Part shown: in pieces, positions 47,820 to 55,819 of the stretch | Position numbering within the stretch: position 1 is the first letter of the stretch | How the letters are laid out: the number at the start of each line of letters is the position of its first letter | NCBI RefSeq assembly: GCF_000308435.1 | Contig: NZ_BAFR01000048.1 | Span: 16,612 to 80,611 of the forward strand | Length of the DNA stretch: 64,000 nucleotides | Direction of reading: 5' to 3' | From: Nocardia araoensis NBRC 100135 | GTDB lineage: Bacteria; Actinomycetota; Actinomycetes; Mycobacteriales; Mycobacteriaceae | Made by a program: the position numbers and the translations under genes | The notes under the pieces: model-generated | Told to the model about the DNA's origin: nothing | What the model saw: the letters and a program-made list of their open reading frames with translations, nothing else | Database searches by the model: none

Positions 47820-47985
47820 CTCCAGCACGGTATCCGAAGGTCCGGACCGGAGATCTTCGCGCGGCCGGATAGCGCGGCGTGGCGGCGGATAGACTCGTCC
47901 GCGAGCCCCGGGTGCTCTGCGAACGGCCGAACGTGCGGCGTGATTCGTGCACCGGGTGCGGCAATCGACAACAGGAGGGTGGAAC

Positions 47986-48207
47986 GTGGCAAGGGATACC
48001 GAGCGGATCGAGCAGGAGATCGAGGCCGCCCGCACTCGGCTGGCGAGCACGCTCGACGAACTCGCGGTACGCGCGGACCCGCATCGCATCGCGGACGACA
48101 CCAAGCAGATCGTGGTCGCGAAGCTGAACGAGCCGAAGGTGAAGTACAGCCTGATCGGCGCCGCCGCGGTCGTCGTCGGCTTGGTGCTGCTCAAGATCTT
48201 CCGCTGA
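47986..48207 (+). CDS. DUF3618 small membrane protein
   Basis: 73 residues from the GTG at 47986, which has AGGAGGG upstream. The N-terminal amphipathic helix [20 protein letters not shown] and the [20 protein letters not shown]-terminal membrane helix are the DUF3618 pattern. The family is widespread in actinobacteria, and its function is unknown. The bcp neighbour, divergent here, is conserved in mycobacteria (Rv2520c-like, by recollection). Confidence 0.9.
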   Translation: MARDTERIEQEIEAARTRLASTLDELAVRADPHRIADDTKQIVVAKLNEPKVKYSLIGAAAVVVGLVLLKIFR

Positions 48208-48214
48208 GCTGGAA

Positions 48215-48260
48215 AAACGACGACACCCGGTGTGGCATTGCCCACCGGGTGTCGTCGTTT
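48215..48260. terminator. 18-bp stem terminator between convergent genes
   Basis: AAACGACGACACCCGGTG (48215-48232) pairs perfectly with CACCGGGTGTCGTCGTTT (48243-48260) around a 10-base loop. A-rich and T-rich flanks let it work in both directions, for DUF3618 and the excalibur gene. Confidence 0.95.
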
Positions 48261-48270
48261 CGCGGTCGGT

Positions 48271-48567
48271 TCAGACCGTCGGGCAGGCGAAGCCGTCGCC
48301 GTCGGGATCCAGGTGCGGGCCGAAACCCGGTTCACCGCGGAACAGCGGCGCACGGCCTGCGGCGCGGGCTTCGTCGCAGTTGGCGAAGGCGCCACCGGCC
48401 GAACCGGTCTGTGACAGACCGGCCGAGCCGGTCGCGGCGGAGCCGGTGTCGACGGCCGAGGAGCCGGTTCCGGCGGATCCGGACGGAGGGGCGGCTAGGG
48501 CGGCGGGAGCCGCGAGAAAGGTCAATCCCGCGACGGCCGCGCTGACGGAGAGCCGGCGAACGTTCAT
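48271..48567 (-). CDS. Secreted excalibur calcium-binding domain protein
   Basis: 98 residues from the ATG at 48567 (AGAGGAA upstream). The signal peptide is [19 protein letters not shown] with an AxA cut near APAALA. A low-complexity Gly/Ser/Ala/Thr linker (SGSAGTGSS and similar) leads to an excalibur domain: [20 protein letters not shown] then [10 protein letters not shown], with the DxDxDG calcium loop and two Cys. It is extracellular. A similar linker is seen in the small secreted protein at 54.3 kb. Confidence 0.88.
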   Translation of the reverse strand: MNVRRLSVSAAVAGLTFLAAPAALAAPPSGSAGTGSSAVDTGSAATGSAGLSQTGSAGGAFANCDEARAAGRAPLFRGEPGFGPHLDPDGDGFACPTV

Positions 48568-48702
48568 GTATTCCTCTGTGTGGTTGCTGCGGTGGATGGG
48601 CGTCCGACCGGACGCCGCATCCACTGTTGTGACGGGCCGCTCTCTTGTCAACCTCGGGGGGACGGAACTAGGGGATTAGGGGATCGCACCCGGTGTTGTC
48701 GC

Positions 48703-49680
48703 TCAGGCGGTCGTACCGGCGCCGCGGATGTGTTCCGCCGGGATGTTTCCCATGCGTCCGGCCTGATAGTCCTCCATCGCTTGGATGATCTCCGCGCGGG
48801 TGTTCATCACGAACGGCCCGTACTGCACCACTGGTTCCCGGATCGGCAGTCCGCCGAGCAGCAGGACTTCGAGCGCTCCGGTCCGATTGTCTTGGCGCGC
48901 ATCGGCTGTCACGCTGATCGCGTCTCCGCGACCGAAGACCGCGAGTTGGCCCTCGGTCAGCGGCCTGCGCTCCCCGCCCACCGTGCCGCTGCCGGAGAGC
49001 ACGTAGGCCATCGCCGTAAACTCCTGCGGCCACGGTGTTTCGAGGATCCCGCCGGGCGTGATCGACGCGTGGGCGTAGGCGATCGGGGTGTAGGTCGAAC
49101 CGGGACCGGTGAATCCGCCGACCTCCCCGGCGATGAGCCGGACCAGCGCGCCGCCGTCGTGCGAACTGACCAGCGTCAGTTCGCGAGCGCGCAGGTCCTG
49201 GTATCGCGGCGTGGCGAATTTCAGCGCGCGCGGCAGGTTCACCCACAGTTGGATGCCGTGGAACCAGCCGCCCGAGGCGACCATCTCCTCCGGCGGGACT
49301 TCGTCGTGCAGGATGCCGGAGCCCGCGGTCATCCATTGGGTGTCGCCTTCGCCGATGACGCCGCCGCCGCCGTGCGAGTCGTGGTGCACCATGGTGCCGT
49401 CGAGCATGTAGGTGACCGTCTCGAAGCCGCGGTGCGGATGCCAGGGCGCGCCCTTCGCCTCGTGCGGTTCATAGGCGACCGGGCCCATCTGGTCGAGCAG
49501 GATGAAGGGATCCGCCGTGCGCAGATTCATGCTGGGGAACGGCCTGCGCACCTCGAATCCCGCGCCTTCGCGCTGCTTGTGCGCGGTGACCACGTTCCGG
49601 ACCGGCCGTTGGCGCAAGGTCGCGTCGGGGCGGGGGAGGCGTGGCAGGACCATGATGTCGGGAACGGTGACGGCGGGCAT
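48703..49680 (-). CDS. Pirin-family cupin protein
   Basis: 325 residues from the ATG at 49680 with AGGAGG upstream. The cupin metal ligands sit in WHPHRGFETVTYMLDGTMVHHDS and a Glu further on; the C-terminal half is a second cupin with the pirin tail. Bacterial pirins may be quercetinase-like dioxygenases or modulators of metabolism; the function is unsettled. It is divergent from a MarR regulator across a 58-base gap, so MarR control is likely. Confidence 0.9.
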   Translation of the reverse strand: MPAVTVPDIMVLPRLPRPDATLRQRPVRNVVTAHKQREGAGFEVRRPFPSMNLRTADPFILLDQMGPVAYEPHEAKGAPWHPHRGFETVTYMLDGTMVHHDSHGGGGVIGEGDTQWMTAGSGILHDEVPPEEMVASGGWFHGIQLWVNLPRALKFATPRYQDLRARELTLVSSHDGGALVRLIAGEVGGFTGPGSTYTPIAYAHASITPGGILETPWPQEFTAMAYVLSGSGTVGGERRPLTEGQLAVFGRGDAISVTADARQDNRTGALEVLLLGGLPIREPVVQYGPFVMNTRAEIIQAMEDYQAGRMGNIPAEHIRGAGTTA

Positions 49681-49696
49681 CGGGACCTCCTCAGGA

Positions 49697-49718
49697 GTTG
49701 GTGTCCATGTCAACCAAC
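49697..49718. promoter_or_regulatory. Candidate MarR operator in the pirin/marR gap
   Basis: The inverted repeat GTTGGT-(10)-ACCAAC sits between the divergent pirin and marR genes. It overlaps a TTGACA -35-like box on the minus strand (towards pirin). Size and position suit a MarR dimer. Confidence 0.5.
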
Positions 49719-49738
49719 CGTGACTACACTTCATTCCC

Positions 49739-50203
49739 ATGGTCCGGTGGTTGAGTGACGACGAGCAGGCGACGTGGCAGGCCTACGTGCGGCTGCGCCA
49801 GCGTTTGGACGGGGCGATTTCCGCCGGGCTGGCCGAGGACGGCCTGTCCTTGCCGGACTACGAGGTGATGGTGGCGTTGTCGGCGGCCCCGAACGGGTGT
49901 CTGCGCGCCAAGGAACTGGCCGCCGAGGTGTGCTGGGAGAAGAGCCGGTTGTCCAAGCATCTGGCCAGGATGGACGCTCGCGGACTGGTCGAGCGGCGGC
50001 CGGCCGAGGAGGATGCCCGCGGCATCATCGTGCAGCTCACACCGGAAGGGCGGGTCGCGCTGGAGCGGGCCGCGCCCAATCATGTCGATCTGGTCCGACG
50101 CGTCTTCGTGGAGCTGATGACGCCGGGCGAGGCGCGGGCGCTGCGCGCGCTGGCGGACAAAGTGGTCGCCGAGGTGGAGCAGGTGACCGAACTCGGCGCC
50201 TGA
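49739..50203 (+). CDS. MarR-family transcriptional regulator
   Basis: 154 residues. The winged helix-turn-helix is seen as LRAKELAAEVCWEKSRLSKHL and the wing LVERRPAEEDARGIIVQLT; a C-terminal helix completes the dimer interface. MarR proteins respond to phenolics or oxidants. Divergent pairing with pirin is common and points to control of that gene and of itself. Confidence 0.9.
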   Translation: MVRWLSDDEQATWQAYVRLRQRLDGAISAGLAEDGLSLPDYEVMVALSAAPNGCLRAKELAAEVCWEKSRLSKHLARMDARGLVERRPAEEDARGIIVQLTPEGRVALERAAPNHVDLVRRVFVELMTPGEARALRALADKVVAEVEQVTELGA

Positions 50204-50223
50204 CCGCGGGTTCGTTCTCGGCG

Positions 50224-50760
50224 CTATCCCGCTTCGGTGTCGTGCCGCCGCCATCGACGCCACCACCGGCGGCGTGGACGCGGCGCGACTCCGCCCTCCG
50301 GTGTTCGGGCGGGCACGGTGGATTCGAGGCCGGGCTGTGCACGCTTCGGCCGCGCGGCCGCGCGTGCGTGCCGCCATTGCTCGACGATGTCGTCCGCGTT
50401 CACCGGAGCGATCGGGACGAACGGTCCTTCCGGCATCCGCAGCCAGTCCACGATGCGTTTGTTGAGTTCGCTTACGGCGGCCCGCACCTCCCGTTCGCTG
50501 ATCGCGTCGCGCACGGTCTCGGGCAGGTGCTCGATATCGCGTCGCAGCACCAGCGACGGAGGCAACAGCGCGTCCCCGCTGACCCCTTCGCGACGCAGAT
50601 ACGCGCGCAGCCACCAGTCCTCGTCGGGAGTCGTGCCCGCTCCGGGAATCGGCTTGCCGGTGCCGGGCAGATTGTCGAATTCGCCGCGCTCGGTCGCCTC
50701 GCGGATCTGTTTGTCGACCCACGATTCGAAGGTCTGCTTCGGCGGCTTGCGCTCGGTCAT
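50224..50760 (-). CDS. DUF1992 (DnaJC28-like) protein
   Basis: 178 residues. The start FESWVDKQIREATERGEFDN, LPGTGKPIP and EDWWLRAYL are the DUF1992 signature. A long Arg/Pro-rich C-terminus (APRPRRRWWRRWRRHD) may bind nucleic acid or membrane and is not part of the domain. There is no J-domain. Function unknown. Confidence 0.88.
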   Translation of the reverse strand: MTERKPPKQTFESWVDKQIREATERGEFDNLPGTGKPIPGAGTTPDEDWWLRAYLRREGVSGDALLPPSLVLRRDIEHLPETVRDAISEREVRAAVSELNKRIVDWLRMPEGPFVPIAPVNADDIVEQWRHARAAARPKRAQPGLESTVPARTPEGGVAPRPRRRWWRRWRRHDTEAG

Positions 50761-50854
50761 CGCGACGGGTAGGTCGGCGGGTGCATGACCTCCACTCTAC
50801 GGAAGTCCGTAGTAGACGTGGAAAATGTTGAACTGCAACGATTTTCGGTGAAAC

Positions 50855-51175
50855 TCAAGCCCACGGCGTGATCGGCGGCTTCACCCAGAGCAGTTTCTCG
50901 TCGGTGTGCTCCCGCCGAGCCGCGGCATGCCGCGGATGACGGGCGGCCCAGTCGTCCTTTTCCGCCAGCAACCGTGCCACCACGGTCCAGGTCTCGTCGG
51001 TGCTCGGCGGATTCGTTTCGGCGGCCCTGGCCAGTTTGCGCCGTACCGGCGCGGGCATCGCGAGCACCTCGGAGCCGGTGATGCCACGGTGCCAGAGGTA
51101 ACTCGCCAGCCGTCGCGCCTTCTCGGCGCGGCTCTTGTCCGCCGCGTCGTTGTGTGCGTAGTCGGTCACGGCCAT
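50855..51175 (-). CDS. Small conserved-looking hypothetical protein, 106 aa
   Basis: The start ATG at 51175 (MAVTDYAHNDAADKSRAEKA) gives a basic, helical 106-residue protein with RHPRHAAARREHTDEKLLW near the C-terminus. The frame continues upstream but without a protein-like sequence. I do not recognise a family. It is between the DUF1992 gene and the transglycosylase, on the same strand. Confidence 0.55.
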   Translation of the reverse strand: MAVTDYAHNDAADKSRAEKARRLASYLWHRGITGSEVLAMPAPVRRKLARAAETNPPSTDETWTVVARLLAEKDDWAARHPRHAAARREHTDEKLLWVKPPITPWA

Positions 51176-51258
51176 GTCCCAGGGGTCGCAGGTGTGTCGA
51201 CCATTATGGCCGCAGCCGAATGTACGTCCGGCCGGTGGCGTGAACCGGCTGAAGCGCA

Positions 51259-51290
51259 GCAGCCTCCCCATCGATGAATGGGGAGGCTGC
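51259..51290. terminator. Hairpin after the transglycosylase gene
   Basis: A perfect 13-bp stem GCAGCCTCCCCAT / ATGGGGAGGCTGC with a 6-base loop lies 13 bases past the stop of the minus-strand transglycosylase gene. There is no T-tract. Confidence 0.7.
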
Positions 51291-51303
51291 GTGGCGGTGT
51301 GGC

Positions 51304-51930
51304 TCAGTACGCGCTGCTGACGTTGTCCATCGAGCCGTAGCGGTGCGCCGCGTAGTTGCAGGCGGCGACGATGTTGGCGACCGGGTCCCAGATGTCGAAG
51401 GGCGTGCCCGCGACGTGGTAGGCGGCGAAGGTGGGGTCGATCACCTGGAGCAGGCCCTTGGAGGGAATGCCCATGGCGGCGTTGGAGTCCCACAGGTTGA
51501 TGGCCTGCGGGTTGCCGGTCGACTCTCGCATGATGTTGCGGTAGATGCCGTTGTAGCTGCCGGGGATGCCGTTCGCCGACATGATGTCGAGCGCCTGACG
51601 GATCCAGCCGTCCAGGTTGTCCGGGTAGACCGGCGGAGCCGGGGCGGGGGCGGGCATCGGGGCCGGGACCGGCTCCGGGGCGGGAGCGGGCGCGGGAGCC
51701 GGGGCGGGCATCGGCGCGGGGATCGCCTCTGCGGCCGGTGCGGCGACCGGCGCGGCGGCGGCCTCGGGCTGCTGCTCGGCCACCATGGCGATGCGAGACG
51801 GGACGCTGTTGTCCGCAACGGACGCCGCGGAGCAGGCGGCCACGGCGACGACACCGGCGGCGGCGAAGCCGACGGTGAGGGTTTCGCGGAGCGAGGGGCG
51901 ACGAAGGGTGGAAAGGCGTCTGTCAGGCAT
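51304..51930 (-). CDS. Secreted lytic transglycosylase (SLT domain)
   Basis: 208 residues from the ATG at 51930 (AAGGAA upstream). An N-terminal export signal (TVGFAAAGVVAVAACSAAS) may be a lipoprotein type (AVAAC). A Pro/Ala-rich linker with PAPAPAP repeats spans ~75-110, and the C-terminal SLT fold has catalytic Glu in NIMRESTGNPQAIN and the conserved GIPSKGLLQVIDPTFAAYH. It would cut peptidoglycan glycan strands in the cell wall. It is compact compared with Slt70-type enzymes. Confidence 0.88.
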   Translation of the reverse strand: MPDRRLSTLRRPSLRETLTVGFAAAGVVAVAACSAASVADNSVPSRIAMVAEQQPEAAAAPVAAPAAEAIPAPMPAPAPAPAPAPEPVPAPMPAPAPAPPVYPDNLDGWIRQALDIMSANGIPGSYNGIYRNIMRESTGNPQAINLWDSNAAMGIPSKGLLQVIDPTFAAYHVAGTPFDIWDPVANIVAACNYAAHRYGSMDNVSSAY

Positions 51931-52588
51931 TGCGAATCGGTTCCTTGATCGGGGACTTATCGATCCGGCCGCGGTTGGGCAGCACGGATCCTGCGGCGTA
52001 CGCTCGTGGGCGTTCGCCGAAATGGCCATGTGCTGTTGTGGGGTTTTGTTGTGGGGGACGCTGATGTCCCCGGAACGCGACGCTTCGTGCGTGCGGCACC
52101 GGATCGCCCTCGCTGGGCTCGGCCGCTTGTCGCGCGAGACTCCGCATCCTCGATACGGAGATACGGGCGGAAGTATGGGATTGCGGGTCCGTTGCCGGAT
52201 TCCGCTCCGCCGATCACGTGGCGGGCATTGCCTGCCGTGTGATCGTTACCGAATCGGTGTCTACAACTCCTCGGGCTGACCAAACTTCAGGTCGCTTTGT
52301 GACCTGATTGCAGAATGGTCACGCATAGTTAACGGAGGGTGAACTGATTCTGAACGGCAAGCGTTGCCGATCTTGGAAAGCCCAGGAGGCGGTTGCCGAA
52401 TCGTTATCCAAGCTGGGAGTTTGCCGTTAAACCTCTTGTGCTGTACATCACAGAACTTTTCGGGCCTACAGCTGGATTTCGGGGCTCACACGGGCGTATT
52501 GCTGTCCGAATTGAGACTGCTGGTGCGATTGGGAAAAAGCCCAGGTCACGGTGATGTCACGGGATATCGGACTGCCGTGAAGACGAGA
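51931..52588. other. Gene-free region upstream of the transglycosylase
   Basis: About 650 bases without a convincing gene. It should carry the promoter and leader of the minus-strand transglycosylase gene. A small hairpin TCAGGTC-(7)-GACCTGA lies at 52287-52307. I looked for a c-di-AMP (ydaO) riboswitch, common before such genes in actinobacteria, but could not find its conserved core. Confidence 0.45.
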
Positions 52589-52631
52589 AAACCGTGCCCT
52601 TGCCAGCCGATGACTGACAAGGGCACGGTTT
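52589..52631 (-). terminator. Rho-independent terminator of tRNA-Lys
   Basis: A 14-bp stem AAACCGTGCCCTTG / CAAGGGCACGGTTT with a 15-base loop lies 8 bases past the tRNA 3' end on the minus strand. It is followed by a short T-run. Confidence 0.85.
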
Positions 52632-52638
52632 CGTGTTG

Positions 52639-52711
<73 letters not shown>

Positions 52712-53015
52712 TTGCTCCGTGTTCCGGTGCGGGACAAACCTTAACAGGCCAGGGCCGCAGAAGTGAAATCGTGTCCTGACCGGCGCGGATGCGCTGCCCT
52801 TCCCCGCCGGTAACGCGGGGGTTCGCCGCGTTGATCTAGAGGTGGTAACGCTGCAGTGACGGACATGGTGTTCACATTGGTCCGGACGTGACGCACTGGC
52901 AGAATGTCCGATTGTGGTTTCGACCGCCCGCGTACACGGCGGGGTGAGCGGCGTGGCGGTCGGCACGAAGCCATCGGTGTGTCCTGGAGCACCGAGACTT
53001 TGAAACGGGGTTGAA
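52712..53015. other. Leader of the L,D-transpeptidase gene
   Basis: About 300 bases between tRNA-Lys and the ldt ATG. No gene seen. It should contain the ldt promoter; I cannot assign boxes. A purine stretch GAAACGGGG precedes the ATG at a distance fitting a weak ribosome site. Confidence 0.4.
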
Positions 53016-54254
53016 ATGAGTGTTGGTCGAGGTCGGCACGAGCGCAAGCCGGCCGCGCGATGGTCGCTACGCACGTTCGCGGGACCGGTGATCGTCATCG
53101 CGGTCGCCGCGCTGGCAGTGACCGGATGTTCGGCGTCCGACGCCAAGGACGCGGCACAGGTGGCCATCGACCGCAACCCCATCACGGAATTGATCAAGCC
53201 CAAGCTGTTGTCGCCGGTGAAGGACGGAGAGGTCGGCGTATCGCCGGGTGTCCCGCTGGCGTTCAAGGTGGAGGACGGCAAGTTCACCAACGTGAGCTTG
53301 GTCAGCCCGCAGGGCAAGGCCGTGGAGGGCAAGCTCGCCGCCGACGGGCGGTCGTGGGAGACCGCCGAGGTGCTCGGCTACGGCAAGACCTACCGATTGA
53401 AGGCGGACGCGATCGGCCTCGGCGGCGCGAACTCCGCGACGCTGAGCTTCACCACGAGTTCGCCCGGTAACCAGACCAAGCCCTACCTGGTGCCAGGGGA
53501 GGCAGAGGTCGTCGGCATCGGCCAGCCGGTGGCCGTCCAGTTCGACGAGAACATTCCGGATCGGAAGGCCGCGCAGGACGCGATCAAGATCACAACGGAG
53601 CCGCCGGTGGAGGGCGCGTTCTATTGGGTGAACAACCGTGAGGTGCGCTGGCGGCCGGAGCATTTCTGGGCGCCTGGAACGAAGGTCACCGTCGATGTGA
53701 ACGTCTACGGGCGCAACCTGGGCAACGGTCTGTACGGGCAGGACAACATCCACTCGTTCTTCACCATCGGTGACGCGATGGTCTTCACCGCCGACGACAA
53801 CACCAAGCAGGTGACCGTCGAGCTGAACGGTCAGGTGATCCGCACCATGCCGACCTCGATGGGCAAGGACAGCACGCCCACCGACAACGGCGTCTACATC
53901 GTGGCCGACCGGCACGAGAAGATCATCATGGACTCCTCGACCTACGGCGTGGCGGTCAACTCGCCCGACGGGTACAAGACGCCGGTGGACTTCGCGACGC
54001 GACTGTCCTACAGCGGCATCTTCTTCCACTCGGCGCCGTGGTCGGTCGGTGCGCAGGGATACAGCAACACCAGTCACGGCTGCCTGAATCTCAGCCCGGC
54101 GAATGCGCAGTGGGTCTTCCAGAACGCCAAGCGCGGTGACATCACGATCGTGAAGAACACCGTGGGCGGCACCCTGTCCGGGGTGGACGGCCTGGGCGAC
54201 TGGAACATTCCGTGGCCGGTCTGGAAGGCGGGCAACGCGGAGGACAATCGCTGA
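53016..54254 (+). CDS. ldtB: L,D-transpeptidase lipoprotein, LdtB (LppS/LdtMt2)-like
   Basis: 412 residues. It makes 3->3 peptidoglycan cross-links outside the membrane. A lipobox LAVTGC (Cys38) follows a hydrophobic signal; two Ig-like domains (~55-150 and ~150-255) precede a YkuD domain with HSAPW (His338) and catalytic SHGCLNLS (His354, Cys356). Length matches M. tuberculosis LdtB (about 408), and it lies in the same neighbourhood as orn and bcp. It is monocistronic, ending at a strong terminator. Confidence 0.93.
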   Translation: MSVGRGRHERKPAARWSLRTFAGPVIVIAVAALAVTGCSASDAKDAAQVAIDRNPITELIKPKLLSPVKDGEVGVSPGVPLAFKVEDGKFTNVSLVSPQGKAVEGKLAADGRSWETAEVLGYGKTYRLKADAIGLGGANSATLSFTTSSPGNQTKPYLVPGEAEVVGIGQPVAVQFDENIPDRKAAQDAIKITTEPPVEGAFYWVNNREVRWRPEHFWAPGTKVTVDVNVYGRNLGNGLYGQDNIHSFFTIGDAMVFTADDNTKQVTVELNGQVIRTMPTSMGKDSTPTDNGVYIVADRHEKIIMDSSTYGVAVNSPDGYKTPVDFATRLSYSGIFFHSAPWSVGAQGYSNTSHGCLNLSPANAQWVFQNAKRGDITIVKNTVGGTLSGVDGLGDWNIPWPVWKAGNAEDNR

Positions 54255-54264
54255 GCCGAGGCAG

Positions 54265-54311
54265 AACGCCGAACGGGCCACCGGAGCGAATCCGGTGGCC
54301 CGTTCGGCGTT
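54265..54311. terminator. 21-bp stem terminator after ldtB
   Basis: AACGCCGAACGGGCCACCGG plus one base at 54265-54285 pairs perfectly with 54291-54311 around loop GCGAA. It serves the convergent ldtB and small secreted protein genes. Confidence 0.93.
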
Positions 54312-54321
54312 CAGGGTGCGG

Positions 54322-54573
54322 TCACGGCAGCATGTTGCAACCCAGTTGGGCGTCGCCCAGGATTGCGATAGCGCTGCCGGTGGCGGCGCACAGCAGCTTG
54401 CTGCCCGCCGAACCGGTGCCGGAGGAGCCGGTGGTGGCCAGGCCGCCCGCCGATCCGCTCGACGCCGAGCCGGAGCCGGGCAGCGGGGGTAGTCCGATGC
54501 CCGCGACCGCGGTTCCGCTGGATCCGGTGAGGAGGGTGGCGCCTACGAAGGCTGCGATAACCGCGGAACGCAT
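54322..54573 (-). CDS. Small secreted Gly/Ser-rich protein, 83 aa
   Basis: The ATG at 54573 gives a signal peptide (MRSAVIAAFVGATLLTGSSG, cut near AVAG), a Gly/Ser/Ala-rich linker with SGSAGG and GTGSAGS, and a C-terminal part with two Cys (LLCAATGSAIA, LGCNMLP). No domain is recognised. The linker resembles that of the excalibur protein at 48.3 kb. Likely extracellular; function unknown. Confidence 0.6.
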   Translation of the reverse strand: MRSAVIAAFVGATLLTGSSGTAVAGIGLPPLPGSGSASSGSAGGLATTGSSGTGSAGSKLLCAATGSAIAILGDAQLGCNMLP

Positions 54574-54852
54574 CACGAAGGGTGTCTTTCTGGTCGAACC
54601 GGGAAGGCGCCCCAGCGACACCGTCCCACGTGCACCGCAGTCTACGGACGCCCAACGGATTCTGGAGTGGTTTCGTTTCACATCGCGGGGAACGGAAAAG
54701 ATTGGGGCGCAGTGAAAACCCGTCGAATTCGGCGTTGAGCCGTTCCGTGATGAAAGCCTTCGTCGGATCGACCTTGGCGGGGAAGGGGAGGAATTCGCTG
54801 GTCCGGCGTGCGAACCGGCCCCGGGGGACGGTTCGCACGCCGCGACACGTGG

Positions 54853-54926
54853 GGTGAGCGACGGGACTCGAACCCGCGACAGCCAGGATCACAACCTGGT
54901 GCTCTACCAACTGAACTACGCTCACC
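54853..54926 (-). tRNA. tRNA-His (anticodon GUG)
   Basis: Acceptor GTGAGCG/CGCTCAC with an encoded extra G (-1) opposite discriminator C, the identity pair of histidine tRNA. Anticodon loop TTGTGAT (GTG), T-arm GCGGGTTCGAGTCCCGT. It follows orn by 54 bases on the same strand, as in mycobacteria. Confidence 0.96.
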
Positions 54927-54980
54927 ATCGCCGGTGAAGAACCGGCGGGCTAGATATTAGCGTGTCAACCCGCCCACTCC

Positions 54981-55634
54981 CTAATCGGCGTTTGGCGAGC
55001 CGTTGACCTGCGCCGATTCGGTCCGCTGTTCGGCAGTCTCGGAAACCTCGGCGGCGATCGCGGCGATTTCGGTGGTGGAGGGGCCGGGCGGCGTGACGAA
55101 CGCGGTACGCCGGTAGTACTCGAGTTCCCGGATGGACTCCTGGATGTCGGCCAAGGCGCGATGGCTCAGGCCCTTCTCCGGCTGGCCGAAGTAGATGCGC
55201 GGGTACCAGCGGCGGCACAGCTCCTTGATCGAGCTCACGTCGACCATCCGGTAGTGCAGGTGCGCATCCAGCAGCGGCATGTCCCTGGCGATGAAACCGC
55301 GGTCGGTGGCGATCGAGTTGCCGGCCAGCGGCACGGTGCGCGGGGTGGGGATGTACTGGCGGATGTAATCGAGCACGCGCTGCTCGGCCTCTTCGAGGGT
55401 GACGGTGGAGCGGCGGACCTCGTCGGTCAGCCCGGACCGCGCGTGCATCTCGGCGACCACCGCGGGCATCGCGGCCAGCGCGTCGTCGTCGGCGTGGATG
55501 ACGATGTCCACGCCCTCGCCGAGGATGTTGAGATCGCTGTCGGTCACGAGCGCGGCCACCTCGATCAGCTTGTCGCTGTCCAAGCGCAAGCCGGTCATCT
55601 CGCAATCCATCCACACCATGTATTTGTCGGACAC
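54981..55634 (-). CDS. orn: Oligoribonuclease
   Basis: 217 residues. It degrades 2-5-nt RNAs (including pGpG-type dinucleotides) to mononucleotides. It is a DEDDh exonuclease: WMDCEMTGL (Asp10, Glu12), [11 protein letters not shown] and [12 protein letters not shown] supply the active site. The GTG at 55634 (MSDKYMVW) is the family start. The C-terminus beyond ~185 is an extra tail ([20 protein letters not shown]). Cytosolic and often essential. It is divergent from the DUF853 gene. Confidence 0.97.
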   Translation of the reverse strand: MSDKYMVWMDCEMTGLRLDSDKLIEVAALVTDSDLNILGEGVDIVIHADDDALAAMPAVVAEMHARSGLTDEVRRSTVTLEEAEQRVLDYIRQYIPTPRTVPLAGNSIATDRGFIARDMPLLDAHLHYRMVDVSSIKELCRRWYPRIYFGQPEKGLSHRALADIQESIRELEYYRRTAFVTPPGPSTTEIAAIAAEVSETAEQRTESAQVNGSPNAD

Positions 55635-55819
55635 CCGTGCAACATTAGCCGGGCGGGAGCCCCGGTCACGCGATACGGCTCGGCAACCATGAAGCAGCCG
55701 ATACGGACATGGATCCGACCGGCGGCGATACAGTTTCTCCAGATCGGCACGCTGAGTTATCGGTGCGGCGGCAAACAGTCAGTGAAGCAGTCCCAGCCGA
55801 GTCAGGACGGAGACGTGCG

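Noticed and set aside
51931..52588. A ydaO c-di-AMP riboswitch before the transglycosylase
   Set aside because: The conserved GGGGAACC-type core could not be found on either strand.
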